32,148 nt of DNA from NCBI RefSeq assembly GCF_000515115.1, contig NZ_AZXF01000024.1:71502-103649 (forward strand). Reading direction: 5' to 3'. This DNA comes from Nocardiopsis sp. CNT312. GTDB lineage: Bacteria; Actinomycetota; Actinomycetes; Streptosporangiales; Streptosporangiaceae. Positions 15,628 through 23,003 of the stretch are shown one piece after another. The position numbers and the translations under genes were made by a program. How positions within the stretch are numbered: the stretch's first letter is position 1; each line of letters begins with the position of its first letter. The notes under the pieces were generated by a model, which worked only from the letters and a program-made list of their open reading frames with translations, was not told the DNA's origin and did not search any database.

Positions 15628-16392
15628 GTGGGAGTGCTCCAACGCTTCGAACGCAGGCTTGAGGGCATGATCGAAGGCACCTTCGCTATGGCCTTCAAGT
15701 CTGAGCTCCAACCTGTCGAGGTAGCGAGCGCCGTTCAGCGGGAGATGGACGAGCGGGCGGCGATCGTGGCCCAGGGGCGCACCCTGGTGCCCAACGACTT
15801 CATCGTCGAACTCGCGGCCAGCGACAAGGAACGGCTGGAGGTCTACGCCGACAGCCTGGGGCAGGAACTGGCCATGCTCGCCCGCGACTACGCGACCGAG
15901 CAGGGCTACTCCTTCGTCGGGCCGGTACGGGTCCACTTCAGGTCGGACGACGGGCTCAAGACCGGTCGCTTCCGCATCCGGTCCGGAGTGGTGCGCGGCG
16001 CCATCCTGGGTGACGAGGGCATCAACAAGCCGACCAGGGACCCGGGCTACAGCGCGGGCCAGCGACAGGCGGGCTACCCGCGGCTGATCATCTCCCCCGG
16101 CGGTGCGACCGCCGAGGGCAGTCTCTCCAGCCACGGCAGCCAGCAGGCCTTCGAGCTGACCACCCCGGTGACGCTGCTGGGGCGCGGCACCGACTGCGAC
16201 CTGCGCCTCGTCGACAACGGTGTGTCCCGGCACCACGTGGAGATCCGCTTGGAGGGCGACGACGCGGTCCTCGTCGACAAGAACTCCACGAACGGGACCT
16301 TCGTCAACGGCCAGCAGGTGCAGCAGGCCCGTCTCGTGGACGGGACGCGCATCAGCCTGGGCCGGACCACCATGACGTTCCGGCGGGACTGA
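15628..16392 (+). CDS. fhaA: FhaA-like protein: DUF3662 domain plus FHA domain
   Basis: This 254-aa protein starts VGVLQRFERRLEGMIEGTFAMAF, the hallmark of the N-terminal DUF3662 (FhaA N-domain), followed by a linker and a C-terminal forkhead-associated domain (about 175-250) with GRGTDCDLRL, the phosphothreonine contacts GVSRHH (Ser200, Arg201, His202) and NSTNGTFVNG. In mycobacteria FhaA binds phosphorylated MviN (MurJ-like pseudokinase) and localises peptidoglycan synthesis. It is shorter than the mycobacterial protein, with a brief linker in place of a long one. The start is GTG at 15628 with AAGGGAGG 6 nt upstream. It heads the phospho-signalling and cell-wall cluster, but is separated from fhaB by 293 nt. 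Confidence 0.92.
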   Translation: MGVLQRFERRLEGMIEGTFAMAFKSELQPVEVASAVQREMDERAAIVAQGRTLVPNDFIVELAASDKERLEVYADSLGQELAMLARDYATEQGYSFVGPVRVHFRSDDGLKTGRFRIRSGVVRGAILGDEGINKPTRDPGYSAGQRQAGYPRLIISPGGATAEGSLSSHGSQQAFELTTPVTLLGRGTDCDLRLVDNGVSRHHVEIRLEGDDAVLVDKNSTNGTFVNGQQVQQARLVDGTRISLGRTTMTFRRD

Positions 16393-16402
16393 CCGGCGGG
16401 GA

Positions 16403-16479
16403 CCGGATTCTCGACCGATCAGACCCGGGAGAGGCGCAACCTTTGGCCGACTGCCGACGTCTGACTGGTCGAAATCCGG
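16403..16479. other. Long imperfect stem-loop between fhaA and fhaB
   Basis: Sequence 16403-16424 and 16459-16479 are near-complementary 21-22 nt arms, beginning CCGGATT and ending in TCAGAC, with a few mismatches and one bulge. The 34-nt loop holds GC-rich sequence. It begins 10 nt after the fhaA stop, so it could terminate the fhaA transcript, protect it, or be a cis-acting control element ahead of fhaB. Confidence 0.5.
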
Positions 16480-16497
16480 TGGTCCATGCGCCACCGC

Positions 16498-16526
16498 TGT
16501 CGGATCCGTGCCCGGGACGGTAGTCT
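16498..16526 (+). promoter_or_regulatory. Possible fhaB promoter (TGTCGG-17-TAGTCT)
   Basis: TGTCGG (16498-16503) and TAGTCT (16521-16526) are separated by 17 nt. A transcript from here would have a leader of about 150 nt before fhaB, containing a small hairpin (CACGGCC/GGCCGTG, 16561-16578). The -35 half is weak. Confidence 0.3.
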
Positions 16527-16685
16527 CCCGCGGAGACCTGACCATATCGGGCAGACTGGCCACGGCCTCGGGGCCGTGAACCAACGACCTTGACAACTCA
16601 CCGAGCCGAAGGTGGGGCAGACACGGTGGCGGTGCCGACGGGTACCACCCCGGCCGAAGCACGACAGGGGCTGAAGAGCGGTTCG

Positions 16686-17183
16686 ATGTCCAACTTGACC
16701 CTCATACTGATCAAGATCGCGTACCTGGCGGTGCTTTGGCTGTTCGTCCTCATGGCGGTCGGCGTGATCAGCACTGACCTTTTCGGCCCCTCCAAAAAAA
16801 AGAAAAAGAGCCGAAAACAGCGGCCCCGGCCGCAAGGGCGCCCCTCCCCGCAGGGAGGACCCCCGCCGCGTCCCCAGCGCTCGCGCCGCAGTGAGCCCAC
16901 CGTCTTGGCCGTGACCCAGGGGTCCCTCAGCGGCACCACCGTCGACCTGTCCAGGCAGCCGATCCTCATCGGCCGCGCCCCGGACTCGACCCTGGTCATC
17001 ACCGACGACTACGCCTCGGGCCGCCACGCCCGTGTCTACTCCGACCAGGGCCGCTGGTTCGTGGAGGACCTCAACTCCACCAACGGCACCTACCTCGGCC
17101 AGCAGAAGCTGAGCCGCCCCCAGCCCATCACGGTGGGTCAGCCCATCCGTATCGGCAAGACCGTCCTGGAACTGCGCAAATGA
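16686..17183 (+). CDS. fhaB: FhaB/FipA-like FHA domain protein, membrane anchored
   Basis: This 165-aa protein begins MSNLTLILIKIAYLAVLWLFVLMAVG, one N-terminal membrane helix (about 5-28), then ISTDLFG, a Lys/Arg/Pro-rich linker (SKKKKKSRK, about 36-70) and a C-terminal FHA domain (about 78-165) with GRAPDSTLVI, the phosphothreonine site ASGRHARV and NSTNGTYLGQQ. This matches FhaB/FipA, which in mycobacteria links PknA/PknB phosphorylation to FtsZ and FtsQ. The start is ATG at 16686 by family match; GTG 16626, after AAGGTGGGG, would give a 20-residue extension. The lysine tract is encoded by an A8 run (16794-16801). The stop overlaps the pstP start (ATGA). Confidence 0.92.
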   Translation: MSNLTLILIKIAYLAVLWLFVLMAVGVISTDLFGPSKKKKKSRKQRPRPQGRPSPQGGPPPRPQRSRRSEPTVLAVTQGSLSGTTVDLSRQPILIGRAPDSTLVITDDYASGRHARVYSDQGRWFVEDLNSTNGTYLGQQKLSRPQPITVGQPIRIGKTVLELRK

Positions 17184-18574
17184 CAATCGCTCTCCGATAC
17201 GCGGCGTACTCCGACGTAGGATGCCTCCGCGAAGGCAACGAAGACTCCGGCTACGCCGGCCAGCACCTCCTCGCGGTGGCCGACGGCATGGGCGGTTACG
17301 CGGGCGGTGAGGTGGCCAGCTCGATCGCGATCTCCGCGATCCGCCGCCTCGACACCGGGACCACCCAGCCGGAGGAGATGACCGAGGCCCTCCAACGGGC
17401 CGTCGAACAGGCCAACTCCTCGCTGGCCAAGCGGATCCTCCAAGAGCCCCGGCTCGAGAACATGGGGACCACGCTCACCGCGATGCTGTGGTCGGGGCCC
17501 CGGGTGGCGCTCATCCACATCGGCGACTCGCGGGCCTACCTGCTCCGCGGACCCCGGTTCGAGCAGATCACCCACGACCACACCCTGGTACAGACCCTTG
17601 TGGACGAGGGCAAGATCACCGAGGAGGAGGTCGCCACCCACCCCCAGCGCTCGCTGATCCTGCGCGCCCTCGACGGCAAGAGCCCGGTCGACCCGGACAT
17701 CTCCATCAGCGAGGCCAAGCCGGGCGACCGGTACCTGCTGTGCTCGGACGGCCTGTCCGGGGTGGTCCGCAAAGAGACCATCCACGAGACCCTCGCGACC
17801 GAGGCGGACCCGCGCGTGGCCGCCAAACGGCTCATCGAACTGGCCATCCGCGGCGGCGGACCGGACAACATCACCGCCGTCATCGCCGATGTCATCGAGA
17901 CCGAGACCGAACGCCCCACGGCCAACTCGCAGGTGGTGGGCGCCGCCGACCAGCGCCTCGACCTCGAAAGCCCGCCGGACGAGGCCGCGAAGGCACCGGA
18001 GCAGTACGCCGCCGGCGACACGGCGGAGATGGAACGGGTCCCCTCCGACACCGCCCCCGGAGCCCCGAAGGGGGCCCGCGGCGGACGGCAGCGGGGGGGC
18101 AAAGCACAGGAGTTCGAGTACCGGCGCCGCCGCTGGTGGCCCATGGTCCTGGTCTTCCTCGTCATCGTCGGCGCCGTGGCGGGCGGTGCCTACTACTTCG
18201 GACGCCAGTACATCGACGGCCAGTACTACCTCGGCCCCTCCGCCGACGGCGAGACCGTGAGCCTCTACCGGGGCATCGACACCGACATCGCGGGCTTCAG
18301 CCTCTCGGAGGAGGTGGAGTCCTCCGAGGTGCGCCTCGCCGACCTCACCGAGTCCACCCGCAGTTCGGTCCAGAACACCATCCCGGTCGACAGCCCCGCC
18401 CAGGCGCAGGAACGGCTCACCACACTGAGCGAGGAGACGGCCGAGGAGGCCGACCGGAACGAGGCGGAGCCGGAGGCGAACACCGCTCCCGAACCCTCCG
18501 CGGAGCCGGGCGACGAAGCGGCCGACATCGGTACGCCGACCACGTCGGCCGACGGCGCCGAGGAATCGGGGTGA
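17180..18574 (+). CDS. pstP: PP2C Ser/Thr phosphatase PstP
   Basis: This 464-aa protein reverses PknA/PknB phosphorylation. The PP2C catalytic domain (about 1-240) shows the metal-binding REGNEDSGY (D22), the VADGMGG signature (D35), GDSRAYL, SDGLSG (D190) and GGPDNITAVI (D229). A linker of about 70 residues leads to a membrane helix (about 320-341, RRRRWWPMVLVFLVIVGAV) and a 120-residue extracellular Glu/Ala-rich C-terminus. This fits the mycobacterial enzyme, which removes phosphate from the kinases and FhaB. The start ATG overlaps the fhaB stop by 4 nt, and ftsW starts 4 nt after its stop. The Ser/Glu-rich tail after residue 400 is probably disordered. Confidence 0.95.
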   Translation: MTIALRYAAYSDVGCLREGNEDSGYAGQHLLAVADGMGGYAGGEVASSIAISAIRRLDTGTTQPEEMTEALQRAVEQANSSLAKRILQEPRLENMGTTLTAMLWSGPRVALIHIGDSRAYLLRGPRFEQITHDHTLVQTLVDEGKITEEEVATHPQRSLILRALDGKSPVDPDISISEAKPGDRYLLCSDGLSGVVRKETIHETLATEADPRVAAKRLIELAIRGGGPDNITAVIADVIETETERPTANSQVVGAADQRLDLESPPDEAAKAPEQYAAGDTAEMERVPSDTAPGAPKGARGGRQRGGKAQEFEYRRRRWWPMVLVFLVIVGAVAGGAYYFGRQYIDGQYYLGPSADGETVSLYRGIDTDIAGFSLSEEVESSEVRLADLTESTRSSVQNTIPVDSPAQAQERLTTLSEETAEEADRNEAEPEANTAPEPSAEPGDEAADIGTPTTSADGAEESG

Positions 18575-18578
18575 CCCC

Positions 18579-19985
18579 TTGAGCACGGACACGACCGAGG
18601 CGCCCACCGCACTCCCCCCGATCAAACGGCGCAACGCCGAACTGGTCCTCATCCTCCTCGCCGTGGTCCTCACGATGACGGCACTGGCGCTCTCTGGCCT
18701 CAACCTCAACGGCCGGGTGCCGAGCGCGATGTGGACCTACGGCCTCATCTTCGCCGCAATGTCGCTCGCCATGCACGTGGCCCTGCGCTTCATCGCGCCC
18801 TACGCCGACCCGCTGATCCTGCCGTGCGCGCTGTTCCTCAACGGGATCGGCGTCGCGATGATCTGGCGGCTGGACGCCGCCGACTCCGGCGAGATCGAAC
18901 ACGCCGGTGTCGGCATGCAACTGATCTGGGCGGCGGTCGGCATGGGGCTGGCCATCGCCCTGCTGTTCTTCCTGCGCGAACCGCGGGTCCTCCAGCGCTA
19001 CACCTACCTCAGCGCGCTCGTCGCCATCATCCTCATCGCGCTGCCGATGATCCCCGGCCTGGGCATCAGCGTCTACGGCGCCCGCCGCTGGATCGGCTTC
19101 GGCCCGTTCTCCGTCCAGCCCTCGGAGTTCGCCAAGATCGCCCTGGTCATCTTCCTGTCGTCGTACCTGGTCACCAAGCGTCAGGTGCTGTCCCTTGCGG
19201 CCAAGGAGATCAAGGTCGGCCGGTTCAAGATCTTCGACCTCCCGCGGCCCCGCGACTTCATGCCGATGGTGGTCGGCTGGGTCGTGGCCATCGGCCTGCT
19301 GGTGATCACCAAGGACCTCGGTACCTCTCTGCTCCTGTTCGGCACGTTCCTGGGCATGCTGTACGTGGCCACCCAGCGCTCGTCGTGGGTGGCGATCGGG
19401 CTGACGGTCTTCCTGCTGGCGGCGACGCTGGCGATGCAGATCTTCTGGCACTTCCAACAGCGCGTCGACATCTGGTTCAACGCCTTCGACCAGGAGGTCT
19501 ACGACCGGGTCGGCGGCAGCGGACAGCTCGTCGACGGACAGATCGCCATGGCCTACGGCGGCATGTTCGGCACCGGTCTGGGCGGCGGACAGGCACACAA
19601 CATCTTCGCGGCGGACAGCGACTTCATCCTCGTCTCACTCGCGGAGGAGCTCGGCCTGACCGGACTGATGGCGATCCTCGTGGTGTTCTTCATCCTCGTC
19701 GAACGGGCCATGCGCATCGCCCTGGCCTCCAAGGAACTGTTTATCAAGATGCTCGCGAGCGGCATCGGCTTCGTCATGTGCTTCCAGGTCTTCGTCGTGC
19801 TCGGCGGGATCACCCGGATCATCCCTCTGACCGGTATGACGACACCGTTCCTCGCGGCGGGCGGTTCCGCGCTGATGGCGAGCTGGCTGATGATCGGCCT
19901 GCTGCTACGGATGAGTGACAACGCCCGGCGCCCCGCGCCGCAGGCGATCCAGGACGAGGGAGCCACCCAGGTGATCAGCCGATGA
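18579..19985 (+). CDS. FtsW/RodA/SpoVE family peptidoglycan polymerase
   Basis: This 468-aa multi-pass membrane protein shows about ten transmembrane segments and the SEDS signatures LPMIPGLGISVYGARRWIGF, VQPSEFAKIALVIF, VITKDLGTSLLLFG and AEELGLTGLMAILVVF. SEDS proteins polymerise lipid II into glycan strands with a class B PBP partner, here the gene immediately downstream (overlapping by 4 nt). In actinobacteria this cluster member is the RodA/FtsW-like enzyme acting with PbpA; whether it serves septal or lateral growth is not decidable here. The start is TTG at 18579 (LSTDTTEAP), after GGGGTGA. The C-terminus is cytoplasmic and rich in Ala/Pro. Confidence 0.94.
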   Translation: MSTDTTEAPTALPPIKRRNAELVLILLAVVLTMTALALSGLNLNGRVPSAMWTYGLIFAAMSLAMHVALRFIAPYADPLILPCALFLNGIGVAMIWRLDAADSGEIEHAGVGMQLIWAAVGMGLAIALLFFLREPRVLQRYTYLSALVAIILIALPMIPGLGISVYGARRWIGFGPFSVQPSEFAKIALVIFLSSYLVTKRQVLSLAAKEIKVGRFKIFDLPRPRDFMPMVVGWVVAIGLLVITKDLGTSLLLFGTFLGMLYVATQRSSWVAIGLTVFLLAATLAMQIFWHFQQRVDIWFNAFDQEVYDRVGGSGQLVDGQIAMAYGGMFGTGLGGGQAHNIFAADSDFILVSLAEELGLTGLMAILVVFFILVERAMRIALASKELFIKMLASGIGFVMCFQVFVVLGGITRIIPLTGMTTPFLAAGGSALMASWLMIGLLLRMSDNARRPAPQAIQDEGATQVISR

Positions 19986-21454
19986 AGATGAACACCTCCA
20001 TCAGGCGCCTCAGCGTGTTCGCCATGATCCTGTTCGGCGCGCTGATGGCCCAGCTCACCTACATCCAGGGCTTCCGCGCCGAGGCGATCATGGACAGCCC
20101 GCTCAACCGCCGCCAGTACACCGAGCGGCTCACCGAGCAGCGCGGACCGATCGAGATCGCGGGCGAGTCCGTCGCCTTCTCCGAGGACGTCTCCGGCGAG
20201 GACGAGTCGGCCCGCTACCAGCGGGTCTACACCGGTGGCAGCCTCTACACGCCGATCATCGGCTCCTTCCGCCCCTTCGGTGCCTCCGGTATCGAGGCGA
20301 CGCACAACGCGCTCCTGGACGGTTCCGACGAGCGCCTGGCCGTGCGCAACTTCCGCGACATGATCACCGGCCGCGAGCCGGAGGGTGCCCGTGTGCAGCT
20401 CACGGTCGACCCCGCGGTGCAGCAGGCCGCGTTCGACGGGATGCGGGCCGGCGGCCACACGGGGGCCGCGGTAGCGATCGACCCGCAGACGGGTGCCGTC
20501 CTGGCCACCGTCTCCAACCCCTCCTACGACCCCAACGACGTCGTCAGCATCACCGACACGCAGACCGCGGTCACCAACTTCGTCAACATGGAGAACGACG
20601 CGAGCCAGCCGCTGCTGAACCGCGCGTTCAACGAGCGCTACCCCCCGGGTTCGACGTTCAAGCTCGTGACCGCGGCCGCGGCCATCGAGTATCTGGACGC
20701 CACGCCCGACAGCGAGCAGGACGCCCCGGACGTCCTGTCTCTGGGCGTCGACCTGCCCAACGCCACGCCCGGCGGCACGTGCGACGACGACGGCGACGGC
20801 CTGGACACCCTGGCCCACTCGATCCAGATCTCCTGCAACACCTCAATGGCCAACTGGGCGATCGACATCGGCGGCGACAACCTGTCCGAGCAGGCCACCG
20901 CGTTCGGGTTCAACTCTCCGGAGGACGACCCGCTGGAGGTGCCCATGGGGGTCACCCCGAGCCTGGCCCCGGCGGAGCAGGACCGCAACACGCTGGGCCG
21001 GACCGGCATCGGTCAGGGCAACGTCGAAGCCACACCGCTCCAGATGGCGATGGTGGCGGCCGGCATCGCCAACGGCGGCGAGGTCATGTACCCCTACCTA
21101 GTGGACACGGTGATGGACGCCGACCTGTCTGTGGTCACCGAGACCCAGCCGGAGGTCTACTCCGAGGCGGTCAGCGCCAGCACCGCCGAGATGCTCACCG
21201 AGATGATGGTCCTGGTCACCACCTCCCCCGGCGGGTCGGGCACCAACGCCGCCATCAGCGGCATGGAGGTCGCCGGCAAGACCGGTACCGCCGAGACCGG
21301 CAGTGACCTCGGCACCCACAACTGGTTCATCGGCTTCGCCCCCGCCGACGACCCGCAGATCGCGGTAGCGGTCGTCATCGAACACGGCGGCGGCAGCGGT
21401 GGGAGCCTGGCAGCTCCGATCGCACGCCAGATGATGGAGGCAGTGGTTCTCTAG
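19982..21454 (+). CDS. pbpA: Class B penicillin-binding protein (PbpA)
   Basis: This 490-aa protein has an N-terminal membrane anchor (about 8-29) and the transpeptidase motifs of PBPs: active-site STFK (Ser224, in YPPGSTFKLVTA), SCN (284-286, equivalent to SxN) and KTG (433-435, in AGKTGTAETG). It crosslinks peptidoglycan outside the membrane and pairs with the SEDS protein encoded just upstream. In Mycobacterium PbpA is a substrate of PknB phosphorylation. The start ATG overlaps the ftsW/rodA stop by 4 nt; its TAG stop overlaps the pknA GTG by 1 nt. All catalytic residues are present, so it should be active. Confidence 0.95.
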   Translation: MKMNTSIRRLSVFAMILFGALMAQLTYIQGFRAEAIMDSPLNRRQYTERLTEQRGPIEIAGESVAFSEDVSGEDESARYQRVYTGGSLYTPIIGSFRPFGASGIEATHNALLDGSDERLAVRNFRDMITGREPEGARVQLTVDPAVQQAAFDGMRAGGHTGAAVAIDPQTGAVLATVSNPSYDPNDVVSITDTQTAVTNFVNMENDASQPLLNRAFNERYPPGSTFKLVTAAAAIEYLDATPDSEQDAPDVLSLGVDLPNATPGGTCDDDGDGLDTLAHSIQISCNTSMANWAIDIGGDNLSEQATAFGFNSPEDDPLEVPMGVTPSLAPAEQDRNTLGRTGIGQGNVEATPLQMAMVAAGIANGGEVMYPYLVDTVMDADLSVVTETQPEVYSEAVSASTAEMLTEMMVLVTTSPGGSGTNAAISGMEVAGKTGTAETGSDLGTHNWFIGFAPADDPQIAVAVVIEHGGGSGGSLAAPIARQMMEAVVL

Positions 21455-22914
21455 TGAGCGACTACGAGCCCTCTCGCAGGGGCGGTTCCGACCAGCTCAT
21501 CGGAACCGTCCTGAGTTCGCGCTACCGCTTGGAGGAGCAGATCGGCTCCGGCGGGATGGGGACGGTCTGGAAGGCCGCGGACACCCTGCTGAACCGGCCC
21601 GTGGCAGTGAAGCTGCTGCATCTGTCCCAGATGGCCGAGCCCACCTCCCGTCAGCGGTTCCGCACCGAGGGCAGGATCACCGCCGGGCTGTCCCATCCCG
21701 GGATCGCCCAGGTCTACGACTACGGCGAGGAGGACGGCCGCGCGTTCCTCATCATGGAACTCGTGGTGGGCGCGCCCCTGTCCGAACTGCTGCGGGACCA
21801 AGGCCACCTGAACGCGGACGAGACCCTCGACCTGGTGTGCCAGGCGTCCCAGGCTCTGGCCGCCGCCCACGCCCGCGGCGTGGTGCACCGCGACATCAAA
21901 CCGGGCAACCTGCTGGTCACCCCCAAGGGCCGCCTCAAACTCACCGACTTCGGTATCGCCCGAGGGGACATGTCGGTGACCCTGACCCAGACCGGCATGG
22001 TGATGGGCACCGCGCAGTACATCTCGCCCGAGCAGGCCTCCGGGAAGCCGGCGAGCGCCGCCTCCGACCTGTACGCGCTGGGCGTGGTGGCCTACGAGTG
22101 CCTGGCGGGGCAACCGCCCTTCACCGGGGACAACCCGGTGGCGCTGGCTCTGGCGCACACCCGGGACGAGCCGCCAGAGCTTCCCGAACACGTTCCGCCG
22201 GAGGTCGACGACCTCGTCTCCGCCCTGTTGCTCAAGGACCCGGAGGAGCGTCCCGCGTCGGCGAGCGAGGTGGCCCACATGGCCGCCGTCCTGCGGTCGC
22301 ACTCCGGGACCGGTCCGCCGACGCCCGCCTCCGGTGTGGGCCCACTGGCCCGCACCGCCGTGGTGTCCGCCCTCCCCGACACCGACGGGGTCCGCCGAAC
22401 CGCCGGTCGGCGGGTCCCCGCCCCTGATCAGCGGGAAGACTCAGCTAGGCTGGCCGGGACATCCGGCTGGAGGGGGCGGCTCCCCGTCGTTCTCGTGGCC
22501 GTGACGGCCACCGCCATCGTGGCCGCTGCCATGATGGCGGGCCTCCTGTCCGGTGCACCCTCCGGTTCCGAGCCGGTCGGCGAGGTCAGCGAGGACCGCT
22601 CTCCGGTGGAGGTCTCCTCTCCCGACCCCTCGGGCGGCGACGGGGGGAACGCGTCGCTGGACCCGCCGAACCGGGGCGGGTCCCAGCAGGAGTGGCCCTC
22701 CGAACCGGACGGTCCCTCACCCGAGGAGGAGAGCCCTGCCCCGGAAGGCGAGCAGACCGGGGGGACCACCGGCCCGAGCGGGGAGCCGACCGCCCCCGGA
22801 GAGGAGACGTCCCCGCCAGACGAGGAGACCGAGGATCCGGTCCCGTCCGCCGACCCGACGACCGCTCCACCGGATACCGGTGGTGGCACGGGGGGAACCG
22901 GCGGTAACCCCTAG
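21454..22914 (+). CDS. pknA: Ser/Thr protein kinase PknA
   Basis: This 486-aa kinase shows a full Hanks-type catalytic domain: glycine loop IGSGGMGTVWKA (30-41), AVK lysine K53, HRDIKPGN (145-152, catalytic D147), DFG (165-167), an activation loop rich in Thr and SPEQAS (191-196). A linker leads to one membrane helix (about 343-366), then a 120-residue Pro/Glu/Ser/Gly-rich extracellular tail with no PASTA domain, as in PknA. It phosphorylates cell-division and cell-wall proteins such as FhaB. The start GTG overlaps the last base of the pbpA stop. The pknB gene begins 89 nt downstream. Confidence 0.93.
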   Translation: MSDYEPSRRGGSDQLIGTVLSSRYRLEEQIGSGGMGTVWKAADTLLNRPVAVKLLHLSQMAEPTSRQRFRTEGRITAGLSHPGIAQVYDYGEEDGRAFLIMELVVGAPLSELLRDQGHLNADETLDLVCQASQALAAAHARGVVHRDIKPGNLLVTPKGRLKLTDFGIARGDMSVTLTQTGMVMGTAQYISPEQASGKPASAASDLYALGVVAYECLAGQPPFTGDNPVALALAHTRDEPPELPEHVPPEVDDLVSALLLKDPEERPASASEVAHMAAVLRSHSGTGPPTPASGVGPLARTAVVSALPDTDGVRRTAGRRVPAPDQREDSARLAGTSGWRGRLPVVLVAVTATAIVAAAMMAGLLSGAPSGSEPVGEVSEDRSPVEVSSPDPSGGDGGNASLDPPNRGGSQQEWPSEPDGPSPEEESPAPEGEQTGGTTGPSGEPTAPGEETSPPDEETEDPVPSADPTTAPPDTGGGTGGTGGNP

Positions 22915-23003
22915 AGTTCATGACCAGACAGTGAGCGGGTGACGCTCAGGATAGGCGGCGGCCGAGAGACGGCCACCGGAAGACACGAGGATGAGTAGAC
23001 GAC

